From NCBI RefSeq assembly GCF_014646055.1, contig NZ_BMMS01000023.1, positions 194 through 64,193 of the forward strand: DNA of 64,000 nucleotides, read 5' to 3'. The DNA is from Wenjunlia tyrosinilytica (lineage in GTDB: Bacteria; Actinomycetota; Actinomycetes; Streptomycetales; Streptomycetaceae). Each line of letters begins with the position of its first letter. Position 1 is the stretch's first letter. Under the pieces are notes generated by a model. The model had not been told where the DNA came from. It saw only the letters and a program-made list of their open reading frames with translations, and ran no database searches. This document shows, one piece after another, positions 35,906 to 43,342 of the stretch. Position numbers and translations under genes: made by a program.

Positions 35906-36765
35906 CCCTTGACCGCCCCCACCGTGAGCCCGGCGACGAAGTGGCGCTGGACGGCGACGAAGAGCGCCATGATCGGTAGCAGCAGCAGCGTCGACGCCGC
36001 CATGAGCTGGCCCCACTGGACGGTGTACTGCCCCATGTATCCGAGGACGCCGAGTGGCAGGGTGCGCTTGGCCTCGTCCGTGAGGAAGACCAGCGCGAAC
36101 ATGAAGTCCTGCCATGCGGTGAAGAACACGAACGCCGCCGTGGCGGCGATGCCCGGCCGGGCGAGCGGGACGATCACCGTGAGGAAGGCACGGAAGGAGC
36201 TGAGCCCGTCGGCCTGCGCCGCCTCTTCCAGCTCGGCCGGGATCGCGGCGATGAAGCCGTGCAGCAGCCACATGGCCACCGGCAAGGTGAAGGTCAGATA
36301 CACCACCACCAGGCCCGCGTAGCTGTTGAGCAGGCCCAGCTCCTCGGCCGAGCGGTAGAGAGGCACCAGGAGCACCGCCTGCGGCAGCAACTGGGAGACG
36401 AGCACGACGACCAGGACACTGTGCCGCATCCGGCCGCTCGGACGGCTCAGGGTGTACGAGGCGAGCAGCGCCAGCGCCACGCAGAGCAGGGTGGCGCCTG
36501 TGCAGACCAGCAGGCTGTTGCCCATGAAGCGCAGGAACGTAGGGTCCAGCGCCGCGCCGAAGTTTTCGAACGTCGGGTGGTGCGGGATCCAGTGCGGCGG
36601 CGAGGTGAACACCTCGTCGCGAGGCTTGAGAGCGGTGACGACCATCCACAGCACCGGGCCGAGCACGAACGCGGCCAGCAGAGCGGCGGCGGCGTAGACA
36701 CCGGCCCCGGACATCAGACGGTTGGACCGGCCGCGTCCGGCCGGCGTCGCGGTCGCACTCGTCAT
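35902..36765 (-). CDS. carbohydrate ABC transporter permease (MalG type)
   Basis: The protein has 287 residues with about six membrane segments (first 'YAAAALLAAFVLGPVLWMVV'; last 'LMAASTLLLLPIMALFVAVQ'). The EAA loop, which docks the ATPase, is seen in 'EEAAQADGLSSFRAFLTVIV'. It starts at ATG 36765, overlapping the first permease gene by 4 bp, and itself overlaps the synthetase gene by 4 bp. No ATPase gene is in the operon; a shared MsiK-type ATPase is the usual arrangement in Streptomyces. Confidence 0.93.
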   Translation of the reverse strand: MTSATATPAGRGRSNRLMSGAGVYAAAALLAAFVLGPVLWMVVTALKPRDEVFTSPPHWIPHHPTFENFGAALDPTFLRFMGNSLLVCTGATLLCVALALLASYTLSRPSGRMRHSVLVVVLVSQLLPQAVLLVPLYRSAEELGLLNSYAGLVVVYLTFTLPVAMWLLHGFIAAIPAELEEAAQADGLSSFRAFLTVIVPLARPGIAATAAFVFFTAWQDFMFALVFLTDEAKRTLPLGVLGYMGQYTVQWGQLMAASTLLLLPIMALFVAVQRHFVAGLTVGAVKG

Positions 36766-37757
36766 CGCAGACCTCCCACGCGGTTCAGCTGCCGCAGGTA
36801 CAGCGCCGTGAACACGCTGAGTACAAGGACGGACACCACGCCGTACGCGGCGGCCACCCCGTAGTTGACCTCGCTGAACGCCTGCCGGTAGACAACGGTG
36901 GGGAAGATCTCCGTCGACACGCCCGGACCTCCCTTGGTCATCACGTAGACGAGGTCGAAGTAGTTGAACGTCCACACCATGGTCAGCAGGACGGTGGTCC
37001 GCATGGTGGAGGCCATCGACGGCAGCGTCACATGCCAGAACTCGCGCCACCGGCCGGCGCCGTCGATCCGCGCCGCGTCCCGCATGTCCTGGGGCACGTT
37101 CTGGTAGGCGGCCATGTACATCACCGTGGAGAGCGGGAAGCCCTTCCAGACCGCCGCGACGCAGACGGCGAACAGCGCCGTCCCGGTCGCGCCCAGCCAC
37201 GCCGGATTCCCGCCCATCGGGCCGATGCCCCCGAGCAGGTTGTTCAACGGGCCCAGATACGGGTCGTAGACGAGCTTCCACAGCACACCGGCGATGATCC
37301 CGGGCATCACCCAGGGAACGATGACGACGGCGCGTAGTGCCGTGCGGCCCCGGAAGCGCTTGCTCAGCAGGATCGCCGCCGCCAGGCCGAGGACGAACTG
37401 CAGGGAGACGACCACGGCGGTCCAGATCACGGAGTTGCGCACCACGGCCCAGAACTCGTCCGCGCTGAGCAGGGCGGAGAAGTTGTCCAAGCCCACATAG
37501 ACCGTCTCCGGCTGGATGAAGGTGCTGCGCATGACGCTGGTGCGCAGCGTCTCCACCAGCGGGTAGCCGACGAGCATCGCGAGCAGGGCCAGCGGGGGCA
37601 CGAGGCAGGCGGCCCGCAGCAGCGACTCCTTGCGGGCGTGCCGACCGCGCGGGTGCCGCGACGCGTGGGACCCTTCGCCCTTGTTGGCGCGCCGGACGAC
37701 GGCGCCGGGGCGACGAGCCGCCGACGCCATTGATTGGTCGTGCTGCCTCAGTAGCAT
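36762..37757 (-). CDS. carbohydrate ABC transporter permease (MalF type)
   Basis: The protein has 331 residues with about six membrane segments, beginning at 'CLVPPLALLAMLVGYPLVET' after a basic 45-residue N-terminal tail. The EAA loop is 'QDMRDAARIDGAGRWREFWH'. It pairs with the downstream permease to form the channel of a sugar importer. The ATG at 37757 is 4 bases after the stop of the binding-protein gene, and SD-like sequence is modest; the in-frame ATG at 37730 is an alternative. Confidence 0.92.
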   Translation of the reverse strand: MLLRQHDQSMASAARRPGAVVRRANKGEGSHASRHPRGRHARKESLLRAACLVPPLALLAMLVGYPLVETLRTSVMRSTFIQPETVYVGLDNFSALLSADEFWAVVRNSVIWTAVVVSLQFVLGLAAAILLSKRFRGRTALRAVVIVPWVMPGIIAGVLWKLVYDPYLGPLNNLLGGIGPMGGNPAWLGATGTALFAVCVAAVWKGFPLSTVMYMAAYQNVPQDMRDAARIDGAGRWREFWHVTLPSMASTMRTTVLLTMVWTFNYFDLVYVMTKGGPGVSTEIFPTVVYRQAFSEVNYGVAAAYGVVSVLVLSVFTALYLRQLNRVGGLR

Positions 37758-37761
37758 TGCG

Positions 37762-39015
37762 TCAGCCCTGCTTCAAGGCGTTCGCCATCTTGTCCGCGCC
37801 GTCGCGCAGCGCCGTGGCGGGCGAGGTCCCGCCGAGGATGGACTGGATGGTTTCCTGCTGGATCAGGCTGAGCTTGGGGTAGACGGGGATGAGCGGGCGC
37901 GGGCGGCCGTTCTCGAGGGTCTTCAGGACGGCCTCGGGCTGCTTGCGTTCGGCTTTGACGAATTCCTCGCCGGCGCTCTTGAGCGCCGGGATCAGCGAGT
38001 TGACCGCCTTCTGGTTCTCCGGCGTGGACAGCTCGTCGATGAAGTCGAAGGCCAGGTCGGCGTTGCCGGCCTTCTTGCTCACGGCCATGTTGAATCCGCC
38101 GAGCGTGCCGACGAAGGACTTGCCCTCGGGCGCGGGCGGTACCGCGATACGCCAGTCGAACTTCGCGGACTTGCGCATGGTGTCCTGCTGCCACGAACCG
38201 TCCAGCAGCATCGCCGCCTTGCCCGCGGTGAACTGGCCCACTGCGTCCTGCTCACAGACGCCTGCCGTGCCGGACGGGGCGGACTTCGACAGGGTGCGGT
38301 ACTGCTCGAGAGCGGCGCGGTTCTCGGGGGAGTCGAAGACGATCTTGTCGCCGTCCGCAAGGCCGCCGCTGTTGGAGAACATCAGTGAGTCGGTGACTAC
38401 CACGGATCCCTCGTCCTTGCACCCGATGAGGGCGATGCCGAACTGCTTCGGCGGATGGTGGAGCTTCTTCGCGTCCGCAACCCACTGGTCCCAGGTGGTC
38501 GGAGGCTTGTCCGGGTCGAGTCCCGCCTTGCGGAACAGGTCAGCGTTGTAATACAGCTGCTCCCAGACGTCGAAGTTGAGTGGCACTCCCCAGGTCTTGC
38601 CTTGGTAGACGTTGGAATCCCAGGCGCCGGTGAAGAAGTCCTTCTGCTTGACGTTCCTCGCCTTGGCGATGTGATCGTCGAGGGGTGTGATCAGGCCACC
38701 GGCCGCGAATTCCGACGTCCAGATCTGGTCCAGCGCCAGGATGTCGGGCCCGGTGCCGCCCTTCATGGCCACGAGGACCTTGTCGCGGTACTGCGCGTAG
38801 GGGAAGGTCGTCACCTTGACCTTGGTCCCCGGGTGCTCCTTCTGGAACTTCTCGACGATCGGCTTGTAGGCGGCGCCGACATCCTTGCTCGACTGCTGCA
38901 TGTCCCAGATCTCCAGGGTCGAGGGGGCGTGCGACCCCGACGCGCCGGACGACCCGCAGGCGCTGAGGCTCAGCAGCCCCGCAACGAGCGCGAATGCGCC
39001 AGTCCTTCTCATCAT
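37762..39015 (-). CDS. extracellular sugar-binding lipoprotein
   Basis: The protein has 417 residues. A lipoprotein signal ends in the lipobox LSAC, giving a lipidated Cys at about residue 20. The mature part has the family-1 solute-binding features 'STLEIWDMQQSSKD', 'GPDILALDQIWTSEFAAGGL', 'GVPLNFDVWEQLYYNADLF' and 'GKAAMLLDGSWQQDTM'. It should capture a sugar or sugar-like compound for the two permeases. GGAGG precedes two adjacent ATGs; the second (39012) has the better spacing. Operator-like motifs lie just upstream at 39073-39134. Confidence 0.92.
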   Translation of the reverse strand: MMRRTGAFALVAGLLSLSACGSSGASGSHAPSTLEIWDMQQSSKDVGAAYKPIVEKFQKEHPGTKVKVTTFPYAQYRDKVLVAMKGGTGPDILALDQIWTSEFAAGGLITPLDDHIAKARNVKQKDFFTGAWDSNVYQGKTWGVPLNFDVWEQLYYNADLFRKAGLDPDKPPTTWDQWVADAKKLHHPPKQFGIALIGCKDEGSVVVTDSLMFSNSGGLADGDKIVFDSPENRAALEQYRTLSKSAPSGTAGVCEQDAVGQFTAGKAAMLLDGSWQQDTMRKSAKFDWRIAVPPAPEGKSFVGTLGGFNMAVSKKAGNADLAFDFIDELSTPENQKAVNSLIPALKSAGEEFVKAERKQPEAVLKTLENGRPRPLIPVYPKLSLIQQETIQSILGGTSPATALRDGADKMANALKQG

Positions 39016-39072
39016 TGAACCTCCACGGTTGCCCCAGCGGCACGAGCGGGTGTGCAGCGACTCCTCACCGGG

Positions 39073-39087
39073 AGGTAAAACGATTGC
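39073..39087. promoter_or_regulatory. LacI-type operator-like motif, site 1
   Basis: AGGTAAAACGATTGC contains the core GGTAAAACGATT, which recurs at 41327-41343 upstream of the rightward operon. It lies 58 bases upstream of the binding-protein start, in promoter position, and has the central CG typical of LacI-family sites. Confidence 0.6.
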
Positions 39088-39118
39088 CTTCGGGTACGTC
39101 CCATGTCAAGGGATTGAA

Positions 39119-39134
39119 CAACCGATTTACCAAG
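39119..39134. promoter_or_regulatory. LacI-type operator-like motif, site 2
   Basis: CAACCGATTTACCAAG reads on the other strand as CTTGGTAAATCGGTTG, sharing GGTAAAxCGxTT with sites 1 and 3. Sites 1 and 2 are about 46 bases apart between centres, a distance that would allow a tetrameric repressor to loop DNA; that is inference. Confidence 0.5.
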
Positions 39135-39203
39135 ACCTTCCGCCGACCGCGCGGCCTCGGTTCCAGGGGGCCGGTATGTGCCGCTGCCCCGCGCTCGGCG
39201 GGA

Positions 39204-40238
39204 CTACATGGCTCGCCCGACCTCGCCGACGCCGAACACCAGCCGGTAGACCCGCCGTTCACCTGGGGCGAGCACCGGGAGCACGCCCGCCTCCCGCGCG
39301 CGGGCCCGGCCCTCGATCACGGGGCAGTTCGCCGGTTCGACACCGAGCACGTAGGCGCCCTCGCCGAGCATCTTCCACTGGAAGAGCCACGGCAGCTGCC
39401 CGCTGTCCAGCTCGAGTCGCAGTTCGAGCCCAAGGCGCTCGTTGACGAGCCGGACCTGCACCGCGGAATCGGGAGGCAGGTCATGCCGGAACACCTGCTC
39501 GCGCCAGTCCGGAAGGGGCGGGCCGAAGGTGTGCCACGCCGTCAAACCCCGCTGGGCGTCGCCGTCACGGGCGGTCACCGCACCGCCGGGAACCTGGAGG
39601 ACGGCCCCTTCGTCCAGGAGCGGCCACCCCAGATTCACATGGTAGAGAATCATGTGCGGGGCTGCCGAGAAGCCCTCGTTGACCACGGTGTCGAGCAGTT
39701 CGATGCTGTTGGAGCCCAATGCGGTCCTGATCGTGCGGTGCAGGACGAGGTTCTCCCCGAACAGCCGGCTCTGCCTCAGCTGCCCCCGCACCGCCAGCCC
39801 GTACCGGCCGTCTGCGGTCGGGCAGGCCGAGGTGGACACCTCGGTGGCCGCGTGGGCCCCGATCCGTCCGTGCAGTCCGAAGCTGTCGCCGCCGTCCTCG
39901 CACGCGGAGCCGAAGTGGTCGAGCCCGCATGTCGCGAGGAGTCCCCCGCGGAAGCCGCGCAGCCAGTCGGCTGCCCCCGCCCCGGAGGAGACCGCGGGAC
40001 CGGTGTCCCTCGGCGCGGCCCAGGCCAGCGGTACCCCCCGGTAGGTGACCGCGCCGATGTCCAGGCACCTGTCGGGATGGATGTCGAACTCGAGCCCGCC
40101 ACCGGTGACCACGCGGTAGCGGCGGGCCCCACGGGCGTCCCCGTCCGCCTCGACGAGCTGATCGACGCGCGCCAGCTGCCGAAGGTCGCCAACCCGCCGC
40201 CGGACATCGGCCAGGGTGAGGCCGTTGAGGTGGTTCAC
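39204..40238 (-). CDS. DUF4432 aldose-1-epimerase-like protein
   Basis: The protein has 344 residues with galactose-mutarotase-like (beta-supersandwich) features: 'FDIHPDRCLDIGAVTYRGVP', 'GLDHFGSACEDGGDSFGLHG', 'HMILYHVNLGWPLLDEGAVL' and 'GEGAYVLGVEPANCPVIEGR'. Family members are usually linked to sugar uptake operons and may interconvert anomers of the imported sugar. I chose the GTG at 40238, which overlaps the repressor stop as GTGA; the ORF could open at 40271 inside the repressor gene. Catalytic His/Glu placement is plausible but unproven. Confidence 0.85.
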   Translation of the reverse strand: MNHLNGLTLADVRRRVGDLRQLARVDQLVEADGDARGARRYRVVTGGGLEFDIHPDRCLDIGAVTYRGVPLAWAAPRDTGPAVSSGAGAADWLRGFRGGLLATCGLDHFGSACEDGGDSFGLHGRIGAHAATEVSTSACPTADGRYGLAVRGQLRQSRLFGENLVLHRTIRTALGSNSIELLDTVVNEGFSAAPHMILYHVNLGWPLLDEGAVLQVPGGAVTARDGDAQRGLTAWHTFGPPLPDWREQVFRHDLPPDSAVQVRLVNERLGLELRLELDSGQLPWLFQWKMLGEGAYVLGVEPANCPVIEGRARAREAGVLPVLAPGERRVYRLVFGVGEVGRAM

Positions 40239-41296
40239 GGCGCCCGTCCCACCCGTCCCGGGGGCGCGCACGAGCCCCGTTCGATCAGCTCGGGTGCGGG
40301 ACTGCGGACGATCTCATGCCGGGCGGCACTCCCGTCGAGCTGCTCGAGCAGCAGCTCGACCGCCCGGGAACCCATCGCGCGCAGGGGCAGCCGCACTGTG
40401 GTCAGCGGCGGCGTGAGGTGGGCGGCGAAGGGCAGGTCGTGGAAGCCGATGAGGGAGATGTCCCCGGGGATGGACAGCCCCGCCTGCCGCAAAGCCGTGG
40501 CCGCACCCACCGCGGACAGAGCGTTGCCGGCGAACACGGCGGTCGGCCGTATCTCTGAGCGGAGCAGCTGCCGCATACCCTCGAAGCCCGCCTCGATCGT
40601 GTGCCCGCCGCCGGCCAGCAGCTCCGGCTCCTCCGCCATGCCGGCGGCCCGCAGCGCCGATCGCCAGCCTCGCACGCGCGCCTGGGAACGCGAACGCGGC
40701 CCGTCGACAGCGAGGTGGCCGATGCGGGAGTGTCCCAGGCCGATGAGGTGCTCCGTCGCCAGCCGCGCGGCGGTCTCGTCGTCGAGCGCCACACTGGACA
40801 GTGGGCCTCGCGTCCGGTCGTTCAGTAAGATCGTGCACAGGCGGCCCGAGGCGATCTTCGCGACCATCGCGTCCGCGTTGTTGCCCGCGCGCTGGAGCAG
40901 CAGCCCGTCGATCAGCCTGCTGCCGATGAGGTTGCGGAAGCTCGCGTCGTCGCTGGCCAGGGCGTCGGCGTCGGCGAGCATCAGTGTGTAACCGGCCTCC
41001 GTCGCCGCACGCTGCACCCCGGCGACGATCTCGCTGTAGATCGGATTGCTCACGTCGTGCACGGCGAGGCCGAGCACGCCGACCCGGGCGCGGCGCAGCG
41101 CTCTCGCGGCGTGGTTCGGTGTGTACGAGAGCTCTTCCGCGGCTGCGAGGACCCGCTGCCGGGTCTCGTCACGAATCCGCAGATTGGCGTCCGCGTTGAA
41201 CACCCGCGATACCACGCCCGGCGACACGCCTGCCCTGCGTGCCACCTCACCGATCGTTGTCAAGACACGCCCCCATCTCCCGGCCGCTGGTTCCAC
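40235..41296 (-). CDS. LacI-family transcriptional repressor
   Basis: The protein has 353 residues. The helix-turn-helix is 'TTIGEVARRAGVSPGVVSRV' near residues 13-33, with hinge 'SYTPNHAARALRR'. The periplasmic-binding-like core follows: 'VLGLAVHDVSNPIYSEIVAG', 'DGLLLQRAGNN', 'GHSRIGHLAVDG', 'TAVFAGNALSAVGAATALRQ' and 'GDISLIGFHDLPFAAHLTPP'. Sugar or sugar-acid binding normally lifts repression. The longest start is GTG 41296; a TTG at 41263 puts the HTH at the very N-terminus as in most LacI proteins and is a strong alternative. It lies between the two operons it probably controls. Confidence 0.93.
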   Translation of the reverse strand: MEPAAGRWGRVLTTIGEVARRAGVSPGVVSRVFNADANLRIRDETRQRVLAAAEELSYTPNHAARALRRARVGVLGLAVHDVSNPIYSEIVAGVQRAATEAGYTLMLADADALASDDASFRNLIGSRLIDGLLLQRAGNNADAMVAKIASGRLCTILLNDRTRGPLSSVALDDETAARLATEHLIGLGHSRIGHLAVDGPRSRSQARVRGWRSALRAAGMAEEPELLAGGGHTIEAGFEGMRQLLRSEIRPTAVFAGNALSAVGAATALRQAGLSIPGDISLIGFHDLPFAAHLTPPLTTVRLPLRAMGSRAVELLLEQLDGSAARHEIVRSPAPELIERGSCAPPGRVGRAP

Positions 41297-41326
41297 CGCT
41301 TGACTCTAGTGCCAACCGATGCATCA

Positions 41327-41343
41327 TGGTAAAACGATTTTCG
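41327..41343. promoter_or_regulatory. LacI-type operator-like motif, site 3
   Basis: TGGTAAAACGATTTTCG shares twelve consecutive bases (GGTAAAACGATT) with site 1. It lies between the divergent repressor and SDR genes, 44 bases before the SDR start, and could control both directions. Confidence 0.62.
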
Positions 41344-41386
41344 GCACATGTAGCCCCGTCGTGCTCGATCAACTTCGGAAGGTCCC

Positions 41387-42169
41387 ATGCAGCGGTTCAC
41401 AGGGAAGGTCGCCATCGTGACCGGCGCGGCAGCCGGAATCGGCCGCGCCACAGCGGTACGCCTGAGCGAGGAGGGAGCCGCAGTCGCGGTTTCCGACATC
41501 GACGCCGACGGCGCCGCCGCCGTGGCGGAAGAGATTGCGCAGCGTGGGGGGCGGGCTCTCGCGGTACAGGCCGACATGGCCGAAGCCGACGCGGTCAGGC
41601 GGCTGGTCCAGGCGTGCGTCTCCCGCCTCGACGGACTTCATGTGCTCGTCAACAACGTCGGCGTCGCGATCGCCGGCAGCGTCACGGACATCAGCGAGGA
41701 CGACTGGGACCGGGCCTTCGTCGTCAACCTGCGCGGTATGTGGCTCGCGATGAAGTACTCCATCCCCCATCTGCGCGAGCGCGGGGGCTCCATCGTCAAC
41801 ATGTCCAGTTGCCAGGCGCTCCTGGGATTCCCCGGCTGGGCCGCCTATGCCGCCACGAAGGGAGCGGTCATCTCGCTCACGCGGCAGGCCGCGGTCGAGT
41901 ACGCCCATCAGGGAATCCGCGTCAACGCGGTGGCCCCGGGAACGATCATGACGCCGATGAACGAGCGCATCTTCCAGCAGGCGCCGGATCCGCAGGCGCT
42001 CATCGCCGACTGGTCGTCGCAGCACGCGCTCGGGCGGTTCGGGCAGCCCGAGGAAGTCGCCGCCAACATCGCCTTCCTGGCCTCCGACGACGCCTCGTTC
42101 GTGACCGGCATGTGCCTGCCGGTCGACGGCGGCATGAGCGTCCTGGGTTCCCGAACCGAGGCGGCGTGA
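41387..42169 (+). CDS. SDR-family NAD(P)-dependent oxidoreductase
   Basis: The protein has 260 residues. The cofactor motif is 'VTGAAAGIGRATA', with Asp at the end of beta-2 ('VAVSDIDAD'), which usually means NAD+ preference. 'NNVGVAIAG' and the catalytic pair Tyr154 and Lys158 ('AYAATKGA') follow, and it ends 'PVDGGMSVLG'. It probably oxidises a sugar or sugar-derived alcohol. The ATG follows GGAAGG. It overlaps the next gene by GTGA, so it heads a coupled operon. Confidence 0.93.
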   Translation: MQRFTGKVAIVTGAAAGIGRATAVRLSEEGAAVAVSDIDADGAAAVAEEIAQRGGRALAVQADMAEADAVRRLVQACVSRLDGLHVLVNNVGVAIAGSVTDISEDDWDRAFVVNLRGMWLAMKYSIPHLRERGGSIVNMSSCQALLGFPGWAAYAATKGAVISLTRQAAVEYAHQGIRVNAVAPGTIMTPMNERIFQQAPDPQALIADWSSQHALGRFGQPEEVAANIAFLASDDASFVTGMCLPVDGGMSVLGSRTEAA

Positions 42170-43341
42170 ACGCCCCGCGCCTGCGTGGTCTGTGCTGGGA
42201 CCATGCGCGCTGCGTCCAGCCCATGAAGGCTGCCGCGGCACGGTACGCGGCGGAACACGGTGTACTGGTGACCTGGGACACACGACCGCTCGCGGCATTC
42301 AACGATCAGCCGCTGAGCGAGCTGCCGGACCGCTACGACCTGGTCTTCATCGACCATCCGACCGTCGCGGCGACCGCGCTCAGCGGTCGGCTGACCGCCT
42401 TGGACACCATCCTGCACCCCCAGGTACTCGCTGACGTGGCATCCGATTCCGTGGGGGGGAGCCAGGACACCTATGTCTGGGACCGGCACACCTGGGCCAT
42501 CGGCGTGGACGCCGCCTGCCAGGTCGCCGCCCACCGCCGCGACCTGCTCGAACGGCTGGGCCGGGCGGTCCCGCGCACCTGGTCGCACGTGGTCGACCTG
42601 GCCGGGCGGCATCCGGGGGCCGTCGCGATGCCGCTGTACCCGAGCGACGCGTTGTGCAGCCTGCTGTCACTGTCCGCCCAGTACGATCCCGCGTCGCTCC
42701 CGGGCTCGCCCTCGTGGCCGCACCCGGAGGCCCTGGCGCTGCTGTGCCGCATCGCGCGGGCGGTCGACACCGCCTGCTTCGAGCTCAACCCGCCGCAGTT
42801 GCTGGACCGCATGGCCGAAGGCGACACCATCGCCTTCGCGCCCCTCGTCTTCGGGTACACCAACCGCTCCCGCCCCGGCGCCCCAGGACACCGCCTGCAC
42901 TTCAGCGATCTGCCCTCGCCGACCGGGCGGCCCGGCGGCGCGCTGCTCGGGGGCGCCGGCATCGCCGTCCCCTCCACGAGCGCGCATCCGGCCGAGGCCG
43001 CGCACTTCGCCGCATGGTGCGCCCGCACCGACGTCCAGCGGGACATCGTCGTTGCGAACGGCGGCCAGCCCGCGAGCCGCGCCGTCTGGGAGGACCCGGC
43101 TTCGGATGCCGCGGTCGGGGGGTTCTTCCGCTCGACACTGAAGAGCATGGCGACGGCCCGGGTCCGCCCGCGGGATCCCTGGTGGCCCGATTACGCGCTC
43201 AAGGCGTCAGTGGAGCTGCACCGGCTGCTCGCGGCGAGGACCGGGCCGGCCGTCATCGGGGCGGCCATGAACCGCATGCTCGAAGAGTTCGGACCCACTC
43301 GTGGCGGAACGTCCGCCGGCGCCTCAGTCCTGGAGCCGTGA
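42166..43341 (+). CDS. ABC substrate-binding-protein-like protein without signal peptide
   Basis: The protein has 391 residues, starting VNAPRLRGLCWDHARCVQPM at the GTG (42166) that overlaps the SDR stop. It resembles family-1 solute-binding proteins: 'YDLVFIDHPTVAATALSGRL', 'GGSQDTYVWDRHTWAIGVDA', 'PRTWSHVVDLAGRHPGAVAM', 'NPPQLLDRMAEGDTIAFAPL', 'AHFAAWCARTDVQRDIVVAN'. No signal or lipobox is present, so it should stay in the cytoplasm. Proteins of this type are often found beside CoA-pathway genes in actinomycetes; a ligand-sensing or carrier role is possible. Confidence 0.8.
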   Translation: MNAPRLRGLCWDHARCVQPMKAAAARYAAEHGVLVTWDTRPLAAFNDQPLSELPDRYDLVFIDHPTVAATALSGRLTALDTILHPQVLADVASDSVGGSQDTYVWDRHTWAIGVDAACQVAAHRRDLLERLGRAVPRTWSHVVDLAGRHPGAVAMPLYPSDALCSLLSLSAQYDPASLPGSPSWPHPEALALLCRIARAVDTACFELNPPQLLDRMAEGDTIAFAPLVFGYTNRSRPGAPGHRLHFSDLPSPTGRPGGALLGGAGIAVPSTSAHPAEAAHFAAWCARTDVQRDIVVANGGQPASRAVWEDPASDAAVGGFFRSTLKSMATARVRPRDPWWPDYALKASVELHRLLAARTGPAVIGAAMNRMLEEFGPTRGGTSAGASVLEP

Positions 43342-43342
43342 C

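Noticed and set aside
34694-36322. 542-codon plus-strand frame
   Set aside because: Antisense to the acyl-CoA synthetase and permease genes; composition is non-protein-like.
38994-40991. 665-codon plus-strand frame
   Set aside because: Runs antisense through the mutarotase-like and repressor genes; no motif.
41239-42165. Upstream extension of the binding-protein-like gene
   Set aside because: It would overlap the whole SDR gene; the GTGA overlap at 42166 gives a natural start.
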